A stretch of DNA of 21,059 bases, taken from positions 1 through 21,059 of the forward strand of contig JAEWMH010000086.1 in the NCBI GenBank assembly GCA_023393235.1, read 5' to 3'. The number at the start of each line of letters is the position of its first letter. The stretch's first letter is position 1. The translations under genes were made by a program, and so were the position numbers. Below, in pieces: positions 7,120 to 14,183 of the stretch. The stretch is from Bacillota bacterium (GTDB lineage Bacteria > Bacillota > Bacilli > Paenibacillales > NBRC-103111). A model generated the notes under the pieces. It was not told the DNA's origin. It ran no database searches and was given only the letters and a program-made list of their open reading frames with translations.

Positions 7120-8874
7120 ATGCGTAAAACGAAGATTGTCTGTACTATCGGTCCTGCTAGTGAATCCGTTGAAAACCTGACCAAACTGGTCAACGCCGGA
7201 ATGAACGTTATGCGTCTGAACTTCTCCCACGGCGATTTCGAAGAGCATGGCGGCCGTATCAAGAATATCCGCGAAGTTACGAAGAATACAGGCAAGAATG
7301 TGGCGATCCTGTTGGACACCAAAGGCCCGGAAATCCGTACCGGCAAGCTGAAGGTTGAGCCCATCGAGCTGGTTCAAGATGAAACCATCATCCTGACCAC
7401 TGAAGAAATCCTTGGCGACAAAGACCGCATCTCCATCACATATGACAACCTGCCTAACGACGTATCCGTTGGCTCCACTATCCTGATCGACGACGGTTTG
7501 ATCGGTTTGACCGTTACTGACATCAAGGGCACTGAAATTCACTGCCACATCGTTAACGGCGGCACCATCAAGAGCAAAAGAGGCGTAAACGTACCGGGCG
7601 TTAAGATCACCCTGCCCGGCATCACCGAGAAGGACGCTAACGATATCGTATTCGGTATCGAACAAGGCGTTGACTTCATCGCCGCTTCCTTCGTGCGTAA
7701 AGCAAGCGACGTTCTGGAAATCCGTGAGCTGCTCGAAAAGCACAATGCCAGCCACATCCAAATCATCTCCAAGATTGAAAACCAAGAAGGTGTGGACAAC
7801 CTGGACGAAATCCTGGAAGTGTCCGACGGCCTGATGGTTGCCCGCGGTGACCTGGGTGTAGAAATTCCGGCTGAAGAAGTGCCGCTGGTACAAAAAGCCA
7901 TGATCAAAAAATGTAACCGCGTTGGTAAGCCGGTTATCACCGCTACCCAAATGCTGGATTCCATGCAACGCAACCCGCGTCCGACCCGTGCGGAAGCAAG
8001 TGACGTAGCTAACGCTATCTTCGACGGCACTGACGCTATCATGCTGTCCGGCGAAAGCGCCGCTGGTAAATATCCGGAAGAATCCGTAAAGACCATGGCC
8101 CGTATCGCTGAGCGTGCTGAGTCCGCTCTGGAATACCGTGAAATTTTCCTGAAGCAATCCCAAGCTCAACAAACCTCTGTTACCGAAGCGATCAGCCAAG
8201 CAGTTGCCAACTCTGCTCTGGACCTGGATGCCAAGGCAATCGTAACCGCCACCGAAAGCGGCTATACCGCTCGTATGGTGTCCAAATACCGTCCTAAGGC
8301 TCCGATCATTGCCGTTACCACCAACCCGCAAGTAATCCGCCGCTTGATGCTGATCTGGGGTGTTATTCCGGTACTGGGCAAGGAAGCCGCTAACACCGAC
8401 GAAATGATCGAACAAGCTATCGACAGCAGCGTAAACGCAGGTCTGGTTAACGTAGGCGACCTGGTTGTAATCACTGCAGGTGTACCGGTAGGCCGCACCG
8501 GCACTACCAACCTGATCAAGGTTCACCATGTTGGTGAAATGATCGCCAAGGGCCAAGGCATCGGCACCCTGAACGCTACCGGCAAAGTGGTAACTGCCCG
8601 CACTGCGGAAGAAGCCAACGCCAAAGCAACTCAAGGCTGCATCCTGGTTACCGTTACTACCGACAAGGAATATATGCCTGCTTTCGAAAAAGCAGCGGCT
8701 GTCATCACTGAAGTGGGTGGCATCACCTCCCACGCGGCAGTAGTGGGCCTGAGCCTGGGCATCCCGGTAATCGTAGGTGTGGAAGGCGCATTGTCCAAGC
8801 TGTCCGACGGCACTGACGCTTCCGTATACGCTGAGCTGGGTGTAATCTACTCCGGCAAAGCTAAGGTTCTGTAA
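7120..8874 (+). CDS. pyk: Pyruvate kinase with C-terminal PEP-utiliser domain
   Basis: Converts phosphoenolpyruvate and ADP to pyruvate and ATP, the last step of glycolysis. The barrel begins at residue 1 with M-R-L-N-F-S-H-G (active-site Arg/Asn/Ser), has the signature helix with catalytic K218 in I-S-K-I-E-N-Q-E-G, and G-D-L-G-V-E-I-P. After the C-terminal allosteric domain there is an extra domain (about 500-584) with T-S-H538-A-A-V-V-G, matching the phosphohistidine segment of PEP-utilising enzymes. This is the long Bacillus/Geobacillus form (584 aa). The ribosome binding site is AGGAGG with an 11-nt spacer. Codon use is extreme: all 16 glutamines are CAA, and no TTA, CTA or TCA codon interrupts the long opposite-strand frame, unlike dnaE or accA. 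That fits very high expression. A strong terminator follows. Confidence 0.97.
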   Translation: MRKTKIVCTIGPASESVENLTKLVNAGMNVMRLNFSHGDFEEHGGRIKNIREVTKNTGKNVAILLDTKGPEIRTGKLKVEPIELVQDETIILTTEEILGDKDRISITYDNLPNDVSVGSTILIDDGLIGLTVTDIKGTEIHCHIVNGGTIKSKRGVNVPGVKITLPGITEKDANDIVFGIEQGVDFIAASFVRKASDVLEIRELLEKHNASHIQIISKIENQEGVDNLDEILEVSDGLMVARGDLGVEIPAEEVPLVQKAMIKKCNRVGKPVITATQMLDSMQRNPRPTRAEASDVANAIFDGTDAIMLSGESAAGKYPEESVKTMARIAERAESALEYREIFLKQSQAQQTSVTEAISQAVANSALDLDAKAIVTATESGYTARMVSKYRPKAPIIAVTTNPQVIRRLMLIWGVIPVLGKEAANTDEMIEQAIDSSVNAGLVNVGDLVVITAGVPVGRTGTTNLIKVHHVGEMIAKGQGIGTLNATGKVVTARTAEEANAKATQGCILVTVTTDKEYMPAFEKAAAVITEVGGITSHAAVVGLSLGIPVIVGVEGALSKLSDGTDASVYAELGVIYSGKAKVL

Positions 8875-8903
8875 GTTTAACCGAATGAGATAATTTGTGT
8901 TAG

Positions 8904-8951
8904 AAACCAGAAAGCCAAGCGTACTCTGTTGCGCGCGGCTTTCTGGTTTTT
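8904..8951 (+). terminator. Intrinsic terminator of pyk
   Basis: Perfect 13-bp arms at 8904-8916 (AAACCAGAAAGCC) and 8937-8949 with a 20-nt loop, ending in a T-run to 8951. It lies 30 bp after the pyk stop. Confidence 0.9.
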
Positions 8952-8984
8952 CTGTATGCGGCAAAAGTGGGTTGGCGAGGCGAT

Positions 8985-9248
8985 TCTAACGGAAGCAGGA
9001 GCCCTTATTTCGCTAAAAAGAGGGGGTTCCAAAATCTAACGGAAGCAGGTGCGCTTATTCCGCCAAAACCAGGCACGGAGCAAGCTGTTTAACCGAAATA
9101 GCGGCTGTGGCCGCCGTTTAAATTCTCAAACCAGCACTTTCGCGGGAAATAACGTCTCTGGCCGCCGCTAGATTTTCGCAGGACTGCTTAAGGGCGCTTC
9201 ACAATTTAGATCTCTGCGGAGAAATAGGGCGCTCACACGTCCGCTAAG
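8985..9248. repeat. Intergenic repeat cluster A (five units, + + - - -)
   Basis: The gene-free stretch 8952-9289 is mostly made of a unit of about 34 bp. The plus-strand units at 8985-9018 and 9035-9068 agree at 30 of 34 positions. Three units lie in the opposite orientation at 9088-9120, 9138-9172 and 9214-9248. Read in one direction, units share an (A)(A/G)CGG start, a variable middle often containing CAG, then (C)CC/CCG(C/T)TATTTC and an A-rich end. Related clusters occur at 15842-16027 and 20602-20734. No coding potential is apparent here. Confidence 0.8.
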
Positions 9249-9289
9249 AGTCCCTTGCAACCGGTTCGTTTCAACAATGGCCCGCAGTT

Positions 9290-9298
9290 TGGTATACT
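9290..9298 (+). promoter_or_regulatory. Extended -10 promoter of the usp-ybgC-fxsA operon
   Basis: TGGTATACT is an extended -10 element (TGn plus a 5-of-6 -10 hexamer, 9293-9298). The -35 region (TTCAAC, 9270-9275, 17-bp spacing) is weak, as is common with extended -10 promoters. It lies about 70 bp before the start of the stress-protein gene. Confidence 0.55.
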
Positions 9299-9367
9299 GG
9301 AGATATGACCGATTCACCTTATCTTCACGCAAGAGCATTTACAATCCCAGAAAAGAGGCGGTTTTCT

Positions 9368-9802
9368 ATGTTATACTCCAACATCCTGCTTGCTTACGAC
9401 GGGTCTAAGGCATCCACCAAGGCGTTCCAGCATGCCGTAGCATTGGCCAAGCTGTCGCCGGGAACCAAACTTCATGTGGTGCATGTATATGCCTTCCCGC
9501 GGCTGTATATTGGTGAGGCGTTAGCGCCTATCCCTGCATCTGTGAACAAGGAAGTGTATGATGTGGCCGTGGAAACCTCGGAGAAGGCAGCGCAGCTCTT
9601 GAAGGAATCCGGCGTGGAAGGCACTGTGGAGCTGATCCAGGGAGGAGCGGCAGAGACCATTCTGGACTATGCCAAAACCCACAGCTGCGACGTGATTATC
9701 ATCGGCAGCCGCGGTCTGGGCGGTATCCGTGAATTTGTTCTGGGCAGCGTCAGCCACAATGTGGTTCAGCATTCCGTTGTCCCTGTATTGGTCATCAAGT
9801 AA
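9368..9802 (+). CDS. Universal stress protein, UspA family
   Basis: A 144-aa cytosolic protein with the UspA alpha/beta nucleotide-binding fold. The first strand is NILLAYDGSKAS (with the D-G-S turn), and the C-terminal motif is G-S-R-G-L-G-G then REFVLGS, that is G-x2-G-x9-G-S, the signature of ATP-binding family members. I choose ATG 9368, which matches the usual MLYSNILLAYDGS beginning and follows a moderate AAAGAGG site. The in-frame ATG at 9305 would add 21 residues not typical of the family and overlaps the promoter region. The stop is part of the next gene's ribosome binding site (TAAGGAG), so it is very likely cotranscribed with the thioesterase. The physiological role is unknown. Confidence 0.93.
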   Translation: MLYSNILLAYDGSKASTKAFQHAVALAKLSPGTKLHVVHVYAFPRLYIGEALAPIPASVNKEVYDVAVETSEKAAQLLKESGVEGTVELIQGGAAETILDYAKTHSCDVIIIGSRGLGGIREFVLGSVSHNVVQHSVVPVLVIK

Positions 9803-9817
9803 GGAGACGACTTCAAC

Positions 9818-10252
9818 ATGCCGCTTATTTTTACACATAAACTCCGTGTCCGTTATGCGGAAACGGATCAGATGGGGGTAGTCTACCATGCCCGCTATCT
9901 AGATTGGCTGGAGATCGGACGCACGGAGATGCTCCGGGAGCAGGGAATGGAGTACCGGTCGTTGGAGGAGCAGTATGGACTGCTCCTGCCGGTGGTGGAT
10001 GTCAGCATCCAATATCTGAAGCCCGCCCGGTATGATGACGAAGTGTTACTAACCACCAGAATTGACGGCGTTAGCAACGTCAGACTGGAATGCTCCTACG
10101 AAATCCGGCGGGCCCAGGACAATGAGCTGCTGGTCACAGCCGCTACCAAACATGTTTGGGTGAACCGGCAATGGCGTCCGGCCAGAATCGACCGGGTCTG
10201 TCCGCAGCTGTATGCTCTCCTGACGCAGGCTGCAGCGGAACAAGGACAATGA
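9818..10252 (+). CDS. Acyl-CoA thioesterase, YbgC/FadM-like hotdog protein
   Basis: A 144-aa single hotdog-fold (4HBT) protein. The helix-loop motif D-Q-M-G-V-V-Y-H-A-R-Y-L-D-W (residues 17-30) with the catalytic Asp17 and the following E-x-G-R-T-E are diagnostic of the YbgC/FadM group. These hydrolyse acyl-CoA thioesters; the substrate cannot be told from sequence. The start ATG 9818 follows AAGGAG, which overlaps the usp stop codon. fxsA follows after 13 bp. Its context with a stress protein and FxsA suggests an operon, but I infer no joint pathway. Confidence 0.9.
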   Translation: MPLIFTHKLRVRYAETDQMGVVYHARYLDWLEIGRTEMLREQGMEYRSLEEQYGLLLPVVDVSIQYLKPARYDDEVLLTTRIDGVSNVRLECSYEIRRAQDNELLVTAATKHVWVNRQWRPARIDRVCPQLYALLTQAAAEQGQ

Positions 10253-10265
10253 AGGAGGAACCCAC

Positions 10266-10658
10266 ATGCTGCGATGGGTGCTGGCACTGTTCATATTGAT
10301 TCCGGCGCTGGAGCTGGTCCTGCTGATCCAGACCGGCAAATGGATCGGGGCATGGGCCACCCTTGCGCTTCTCATCCTCAGCGGCTTGTTTGGAGCATAC
10401 ATGGCCAAGCGGGAAGGAAAGCGGGTGTGGGACTATGCCCAGTTCAAACTGGCCAAAGGCGAGCTGCCTACAGACAGCATCCTGGACGGAATCTGCATCT
10501 TCATCGGCGGAGCACTGCTGTTGCTGCCCGGTTTTTTGTCAGACATCGCCGGTCTGCTCCTGCTTCTTCCTCTGACCCGCGGCATCGCCAAGCTGTTGGT
10601 GCTCCGGTATATTACCAAGAGGATCGGCCAGGGGAAAATCATCCTGTTCCGCAGATAA
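10266..10658 (+). CDS. fxsA: FxsA family membrane protein
   Basis: A 130-aa integral membrane protein starting at ATG 10266 behind GAAGGAGG. Hydrophobic helices lie at about residues 3-21, 27-45 and a longer pair from 72 to 98. FxsA-typical segments are IPALELVLLIQTGKWIGAW near the N-terminus, then GAYMAKREGKRVW and LLLLPGFLSDIAGLLLLLP. In E. coli FxsA relieves exclusion of phage T7 by the F plasmid; the normal role in Firmicutes is unknown. It is the last gene of the probable three-gene operon and is followed by a hairpin shared with the opposing ytvI. Confidence 0.92.
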   Translation: MLRWVLALFILIPALELVLLIQTGKWIGAWATLALLILSGLFGAYMAKREGKRVWDYAQFKLAKGELPTDSILDGICIFIGGALLLLPGFLSDIAGLLLLLPLTRGIAKLLVLRYITKRIGQGKIILFRR

Positions 10659-10683
10659 TAACTGCCCTTAAAAGCAAACAAAG

Positions 10684-10709
10684 GCCGGATATCCGTGAGG
10701 ATGTCCGGC
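10684..10709. terminator. Bidirectional terminator hairpin between fxsA and ytvI
   Basis: Eleven-bp arms GCCGGATATCC (10684-10694) and GGATGTCCGGC (10699-10709, one G-T wobble) with a GTGA loop. In the minus direction a T-rich tract follows the stem (CTTTGTTTGCTTTT), so it fits best as the terminator of ytvI. In the plus direction the nearest T-run is about 25 nt away, so termination of fxsA is less certain. Confidence 0.75.
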
Positions 10710-10749
10710 TCTATGCTTATGAAAGCTATGTATACCTTTTTTGCTCTGG

Positions 10750-11871
10750 CTAAACGGGATCCTTGCCTTTAACAATATACCGCCATACATCCCGGAAAAT
10801 GCCGGCACGGTGGAAGGTGGACAGCAGGATCAATGTAACAGGCCCGATAATCAATCCCAGGAAGCCAAACAGCTTCAATCCTACATACATGGAAATCAGT
10901 GTCGGAAGGGGATCTAAGCCGATGCTGGTGGCCAGCACCTTAGGCTCCAGAATTTGCCGGGCGACCACGATGATGCCATATAGGATCGTCAGTCCGATGC
11001 CCATATAAAAATCCTTTTGGATAAACTCTACAATAATCCATGGCACCATTACGGCGCCAGTTCCCAAGTACGGCATCAGATCCACCAGGCCGATCAGAAG
11101 GCCGATGGTAATGGCATATTTCACCCGAAGCACCAGCAACCCCACTATGACGAACACAGCGGTGATAGAAATCAGAATAAGCTGGGCCCGCAGGTACCCG
11201 AACAGGGCCTTTTGTAGATTGGTCCACACGATGATGGTAGGCTTCACGATAAAGCTGGGGGATACCGCCTTCATCTTGGTTCTGAGCTTATCCCAGTCCT
11301 TGCTGATGAAGAAAGCAGCCAAAAGCGCGATAATGATGATGGTGGCCAGACCAGGCAGGCTGGTCAACAGGGCGACAATGCTGTCCAGAATGAACTTCAC
11401 CATGTAGGAGACAAAATCGGTAACCGTTTTGCCCGAGGACGTCAAATTGGAATTGATGGTGTCCTTGTATACCGGATTCTGGTTGTAAATATCCATGATG
11501 TTGGTGATGAAATTCTGGATGCGGTCGGAGTTGATATAATCCGTAAAGAAGGATTTCCAGGAGTTCAGATTGCTCTGGATAATCAGGGACAGGTCGTTGA
11601 TTTCCAGGACAATTTTGGTGACGGCCAGCGTAATGGAGCCGGCGGTAATGCCGAGGAATACAATCAGGGCCAGGGTAACGGCCAGCCAGCGGGGCATCTT
11701 GGTATCCCGCTGCATCACATTCACGAAGGGATTCATCATGTAAGCAATGACCCATCCCACAAGGAAGGGAATAATCAGAGGCGTGATGAAGTAAACGCCC
11801 AAGATGGCCGCTGTCAGCAATAAGGCGACCCACAACCCCCGGAGTAGCTGTGCCAGCAGCCTTCGATCCAT
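10750..11871 (-). CDS. ytvI: Sporulation membrane protein YtvI (AI-2E transporter family)
   Basis: A 373-aa polytopic protein of the AI-2E transporter / PerM family. Two N-terminal helices (about residues 12-45, LLTAAILGVYFITPLIIPFLVGWVIAYMMNPF) are typical, followed by a helix at 62-85, a soluble stretch at 90-150 and further helices to 355. The C-terminal part shows the family patterns G-L-V-D-L-M-P-Y-L-G-T-G and L-E-P-K-V-L-A-T-S-I-G-L-D-P-L. In Bacillus YtvI is a sporulation protein whose gene also lies near pyk and citZ, which supports the name. The start ATG (11871) follows GAAAGGATG. It is divergent from ppk and shares its 206-bp upstream region, including the Pho box. Transported substrate unknown. 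Confidence 0.9.
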   Translation of the reverse strand: MDRRLLAQLLRGLWVALLLTAAILGVYFITPLIIPFLVGWVIAYMMNPFVNVMQRDTKMPRWLAVTLALIVFLGITAGSITLAVTKIVLEINDLSLIIQSNLNSWKSFFTDYINSDRIQNFITNIMDIYNQNPVYKDTINSNLTSSGKTVTDFVSYMVKFILDSIVALLTSLPGLATIIIIALLAAFFISKDWDKLRTKMKAVSPSFIVKPTIIVWTNLQKALFGYLRAQLILISITAVFVIVGLLVLRVKYAITIGLLIGLVDLMPYLGTGAVMVPWIIVEFIQKDFYMGIGLTILYGIIVVARQILEPKVLATSIGLDPLPTLISMYVGLKLFGFLGLIIGPVTLILLSTFHRAGIFRDVWRYIVKGKDPV

Positions 11872-11925
11872 AACGGTTTCATCCTTTCAGCAGTTGGCGG
11901 CATTTTTTCGTAGAAGCTCTGCTAT

Positions 11926-11955
11926 ATTGTACCATGCAACCGATTTTACCTGCAA
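11926..11955 (-). promoter_or_regulatory. Candidate promoter of ytvI
   Basis: On the minus strand TGGTACAAT gives an extended -10 (hexamer TACAAT at 11926-11931). TTGCAG (11950-11955) lies at -35 with an 18-bp spacer. The Pho box for ppk begins 2 bp upstream of this -35, so a regulator bound there could act on both genes. Confidence 0.45.
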
Positions 11956-11957
11956 AA

Positions 11958-12011
11958 TTTACAAAACGTTAACAATACGTTAAGGCCAGGCTAACAAATG
12001 TAAAAGATAAT
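11958..12011 (+). promoter_or_regulatory. Pho box (four PhoP repeats) and -10 element of ppk
   Basis: Four hexamers recur at exact 11-bp steps: TTTACA (11958), TTAACA (11969), TTAAGG (11980) and CTAACA (11991). This is the arrangement of PhoP binding sites in Bacillus (TTAACA-like direct repeats with about 5-bp spacers). GATAAT at 12006-12011 can serve as the -10. The position that would hold a -35 is not consensus-like, as expected when PhoP-phosphate supplies activation. It predicts ppk induction in low phosphate. Confidence 0.75.
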
Positions 12012-12077
12012 GAGACTATGAATGAGGAGTACCCTTTCTCAATGAACAAAGGTCAAACACAAAATGGAGGCATTATA

Positions 12078-14183
12078 ATGACCACCAAAAGTCCGGCGTC
12101 CAATTACATTAACCGTGATTTGAGCTGGATTGAATTTAACTGGAGAGTGCTGCAGGAAGCACAGGACAGCTCCCTGCCTTTACTGGAACGGGCCAAGTTC
12201 CTGTCCATTGTTTCGTCCAATCTGGATGAGTTTATGAGCGTCCGGGTAGCCGGTCTTCAAGACCAGATGAAGGCCAATTATATCAAAAAGGACTTTTCCG
12301 GCTATTTGCCTGAGGGTTTGCTGAAGCGGGTTATGAAACGCACCTACCGGATGGTGGCGGAGCAATACAAAACCTACCGGGAGATTCTGCGGCTCTTCAG
12401 CAAGGAAGGCATTTTATTAAGCGAGTACGAAGATTTGAATGTCACTCACAAAAAAGCGATGGACCAGTATTTCCATGAAATTATTTATCCCGTGCTTACT
12501 CCCATGGCGGTAGACCAGTCCCGCCCGTTCCCGCTGGTGCATACCCAGTCCTTGTATTTGGCTGTGGTGCTGACCAAGGAGGGAATGGAGCCGGAGGATG
12601 AGCCGTTTTTTGCTATAGTCCAGGTACCGTCCAATCTGAACCGCTGTATCTCCATCTCCCCCCGGGGGAACAGCAAAAAGCATGAATTTATTCTCATGGA
12701 GGATCTGATCCGGGTCCACATCCATACATTATTCTCCGGCTACACCCCGGTAGCGGTGCACAGCTTCCGGCTGACCCGCAATGCCGACCTGACCCTGAAC
12801 GAGGAAGGGGCGGAGGATCTTCTGGAGGAGATCGAGAAGGAGCTCCGGCGCAGACGCTGGGGCGCCCCTGTACGTCTGGAGGTGGATAAGGGGATGCATC
12901 CGTACGCACTGGAAATGCTGCGTGAGGAATTCGAAATTGAGGATAATGTATTCGAGATCGACGGTCCTGTGGATCTGACCTTCCTGATGCGGCTGCAGAG
13001 TGGGTTGGAGGGTTTCCAGCATCTGCGGTATCCGGCGCTGGAGCCGTATTATCCCCGGGAGCTGGATGAGGACGATGTGTTCGAGGTGCTGCGGCGCAAG
13101 GATGTGCTGGTGTACCACCCGTACGAGTCCTTCGAGGCGGTAACGGACTTTATTGTGCAGGCGGCGGAGGACCCCAAGGTATTGGCCATCAAAATGACCC
13201 TGTACCGGGTCAGCGGTCATTCCCTGCTGGTCCAGGCGTTGGCCCAGGCAGCGGAATCCGGCAAGCAGGTCACTGTGGTGGTGGAGCTGAAGGCCAGATT
13301 TGACGAGGAACGCAACATCGCATGGGCGCGGAAGCTGGAAAAAGCAGGCTGCCACGTGGTCTACGGGCTCATCGGCCTCAAAACCCACGCCAAGGTGACC
13401 CTGGTGGTGCGGCAGGAAAATAACTCTTTGCGCCGTTATGTCCATGTGGGCACCGGGAACTATAATGATAATACCGCCCGTTTGTATACGGATGTGGGGA
13501 TTTTTACGTCCAATGCCTTGATTGGGGAGGATGCCTCGATTCTCTTCAATGAAATTACCGGCTACTCCACACCCAAGCATATGCAGGCCTTGTGTGTAGC
13601 GCCAACCAATCTGAAGAACCGGCTGATCGAGCTGTTCCGCCGGGAAGCGGAACATGCCAAGGCCGGCCGGCCGGCACGCATCATCGCCAAGATGAATTCC
13701 CTGTCCCACCAGGAAACAGTGGACGAGCTGTACGCAGCCTCCCAAACGGGAGTCAAGGTGGACCTCATTGTCCGCGGCGTCTGCTGCCTGCGTCCGGGAG
13801 TGGCAGGATTAAGCGAGAATATAACGGTGCGGAGCATTGTGGACCGGTTTCTGGAGCATTCCCGGATCATCTATTTTGAAAATGGAGGGCAGCCGGAGGT
13901 TTACATTTCCAGTGCGGACTGGATGAGCCGGAATCTGACCCGCCGGGTGGAGCTCCTTTGTCCGGTTTTGGATGACGCCAACAAACGCGCCTTAATCAAC
14001 ATGCTCCAGCTTTCGCTGAATGACAATGTGAAGGCCAGGGTGCTCCAATCCAACGGTATGTATGAAAATAGGCAGCCCGGAGAGGAACCCGAGCTGCGCA
14101 GCCAATTCGAAGCTATGAACGTTGCGGTGTGGAAAAATCGGGGGTTGTCTGAATTTCCGGAACAAGACTCCACACTTTCTTGA
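12078..14183 (+). CDS. ppk: Polyphosphate kinase (Ppk1)
   Basis: Reversibly transfers the gamma phosphate of ATP onto inorganic polyphosphate chains. The N-terminal domain begins N-R-D-L-S-W-I-E-F-N-W-R-V (residues 12-24). The two catalytic-domain histidines are visible: H437 in L-K-T-H-A-K-V (the autophosphorylated residue in E. coli, H435) and H594 in E-H-S-R-I-I-Y-F (E. coli H592). The length of 701 aa is normal. I choose ATG 12078, 7 nt after GGAGG; the earlier in-frame ATGs at 12018 and 12048 lack properly spaced sites. A Pho box lies upstream. The last 71 bp overlap the 3' end of ppx on the other strand, so the two mRNAs have complementary ends. Confidence 0.97.
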   Translation: MTTKSPASNYINRDLSWIEFNWRVLQEAQDSSLPLLERAKFLSIVSSNLDEFMSVRVAGLQDQMKANYIKKDFSGYLPEGLLKRVMKRTYRMVAEQYKTYREILRLFSKEGILLSEYEDLNVTHKKAMDQYFHEIIYPVLTPMAVDQSRPFPLVHTQSLYLAVVLTKEGMEPEDEPFFAIVQVPSNLNRCISISPRGNSKKHEFILMEDLIRVHIHTLFSGYTPVAVHSFRLTRNADLTLNEEGAEDLLEEIEKELRRRRWGAPVRLEVDKGMHPYALEMLREEFEIEDNVFEIDGPVDLTFLMRLQSGLEGFQHLRYPALEPYYPRELDEDDVFEVLRRKDVLVYHPYESFEAVTDFIVQAAEDPKVLAIKMTLYRVSGHSLLVQALAQAAESGKQVTVVVELKARFDEERNIAWARKLEKAGCHVVYGLIGLKTHAKVTLVVRQENNSLRRYVHVGTGNYNDNTARLYTDVGIFTSNALIGEDASILFNEITGYSTPKHMQALCVAPTNLKNRLIELFRREAEHAKAGRPARIIAKMNSLSHQETVDELYAASQTGVKVDLIVRGVCCLRPGVAGLSENITVRSIVDRFLEHSRIIYFENGGQPEVYISSADWMSRNLTRRVELLCPVLDDANKRALINMLQLSLNDNVKARVLQSNGMYENRQPGEEPELRSQFEAMNVAVWKNRGLSEFPEQDSTLS

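Noticed and set aside
6967..8964. A 665-codon open frame on the minus strand opposite pyk
   Set aside because: It is aligned codon for codon with pyk and stays open only because pyk avoids TTA, CTA and TCA codons. The translation is low in recognisable motifs and there is no ribosome binding site or promoter.
8985..9248. CRISPR array as explanation of the repeats after pyk
   Set aside because: Units change orientation, vary in sequence, have spacers of irregular length and no cas genes are near.
12018..12077. Longer N-terminus for ppk from ATG 12018
   Set aside because: This start would lie only a few bases after the predicted -10 and has a poor ribosome binding site; ATG 12078 has GGAGG at 7 nt.
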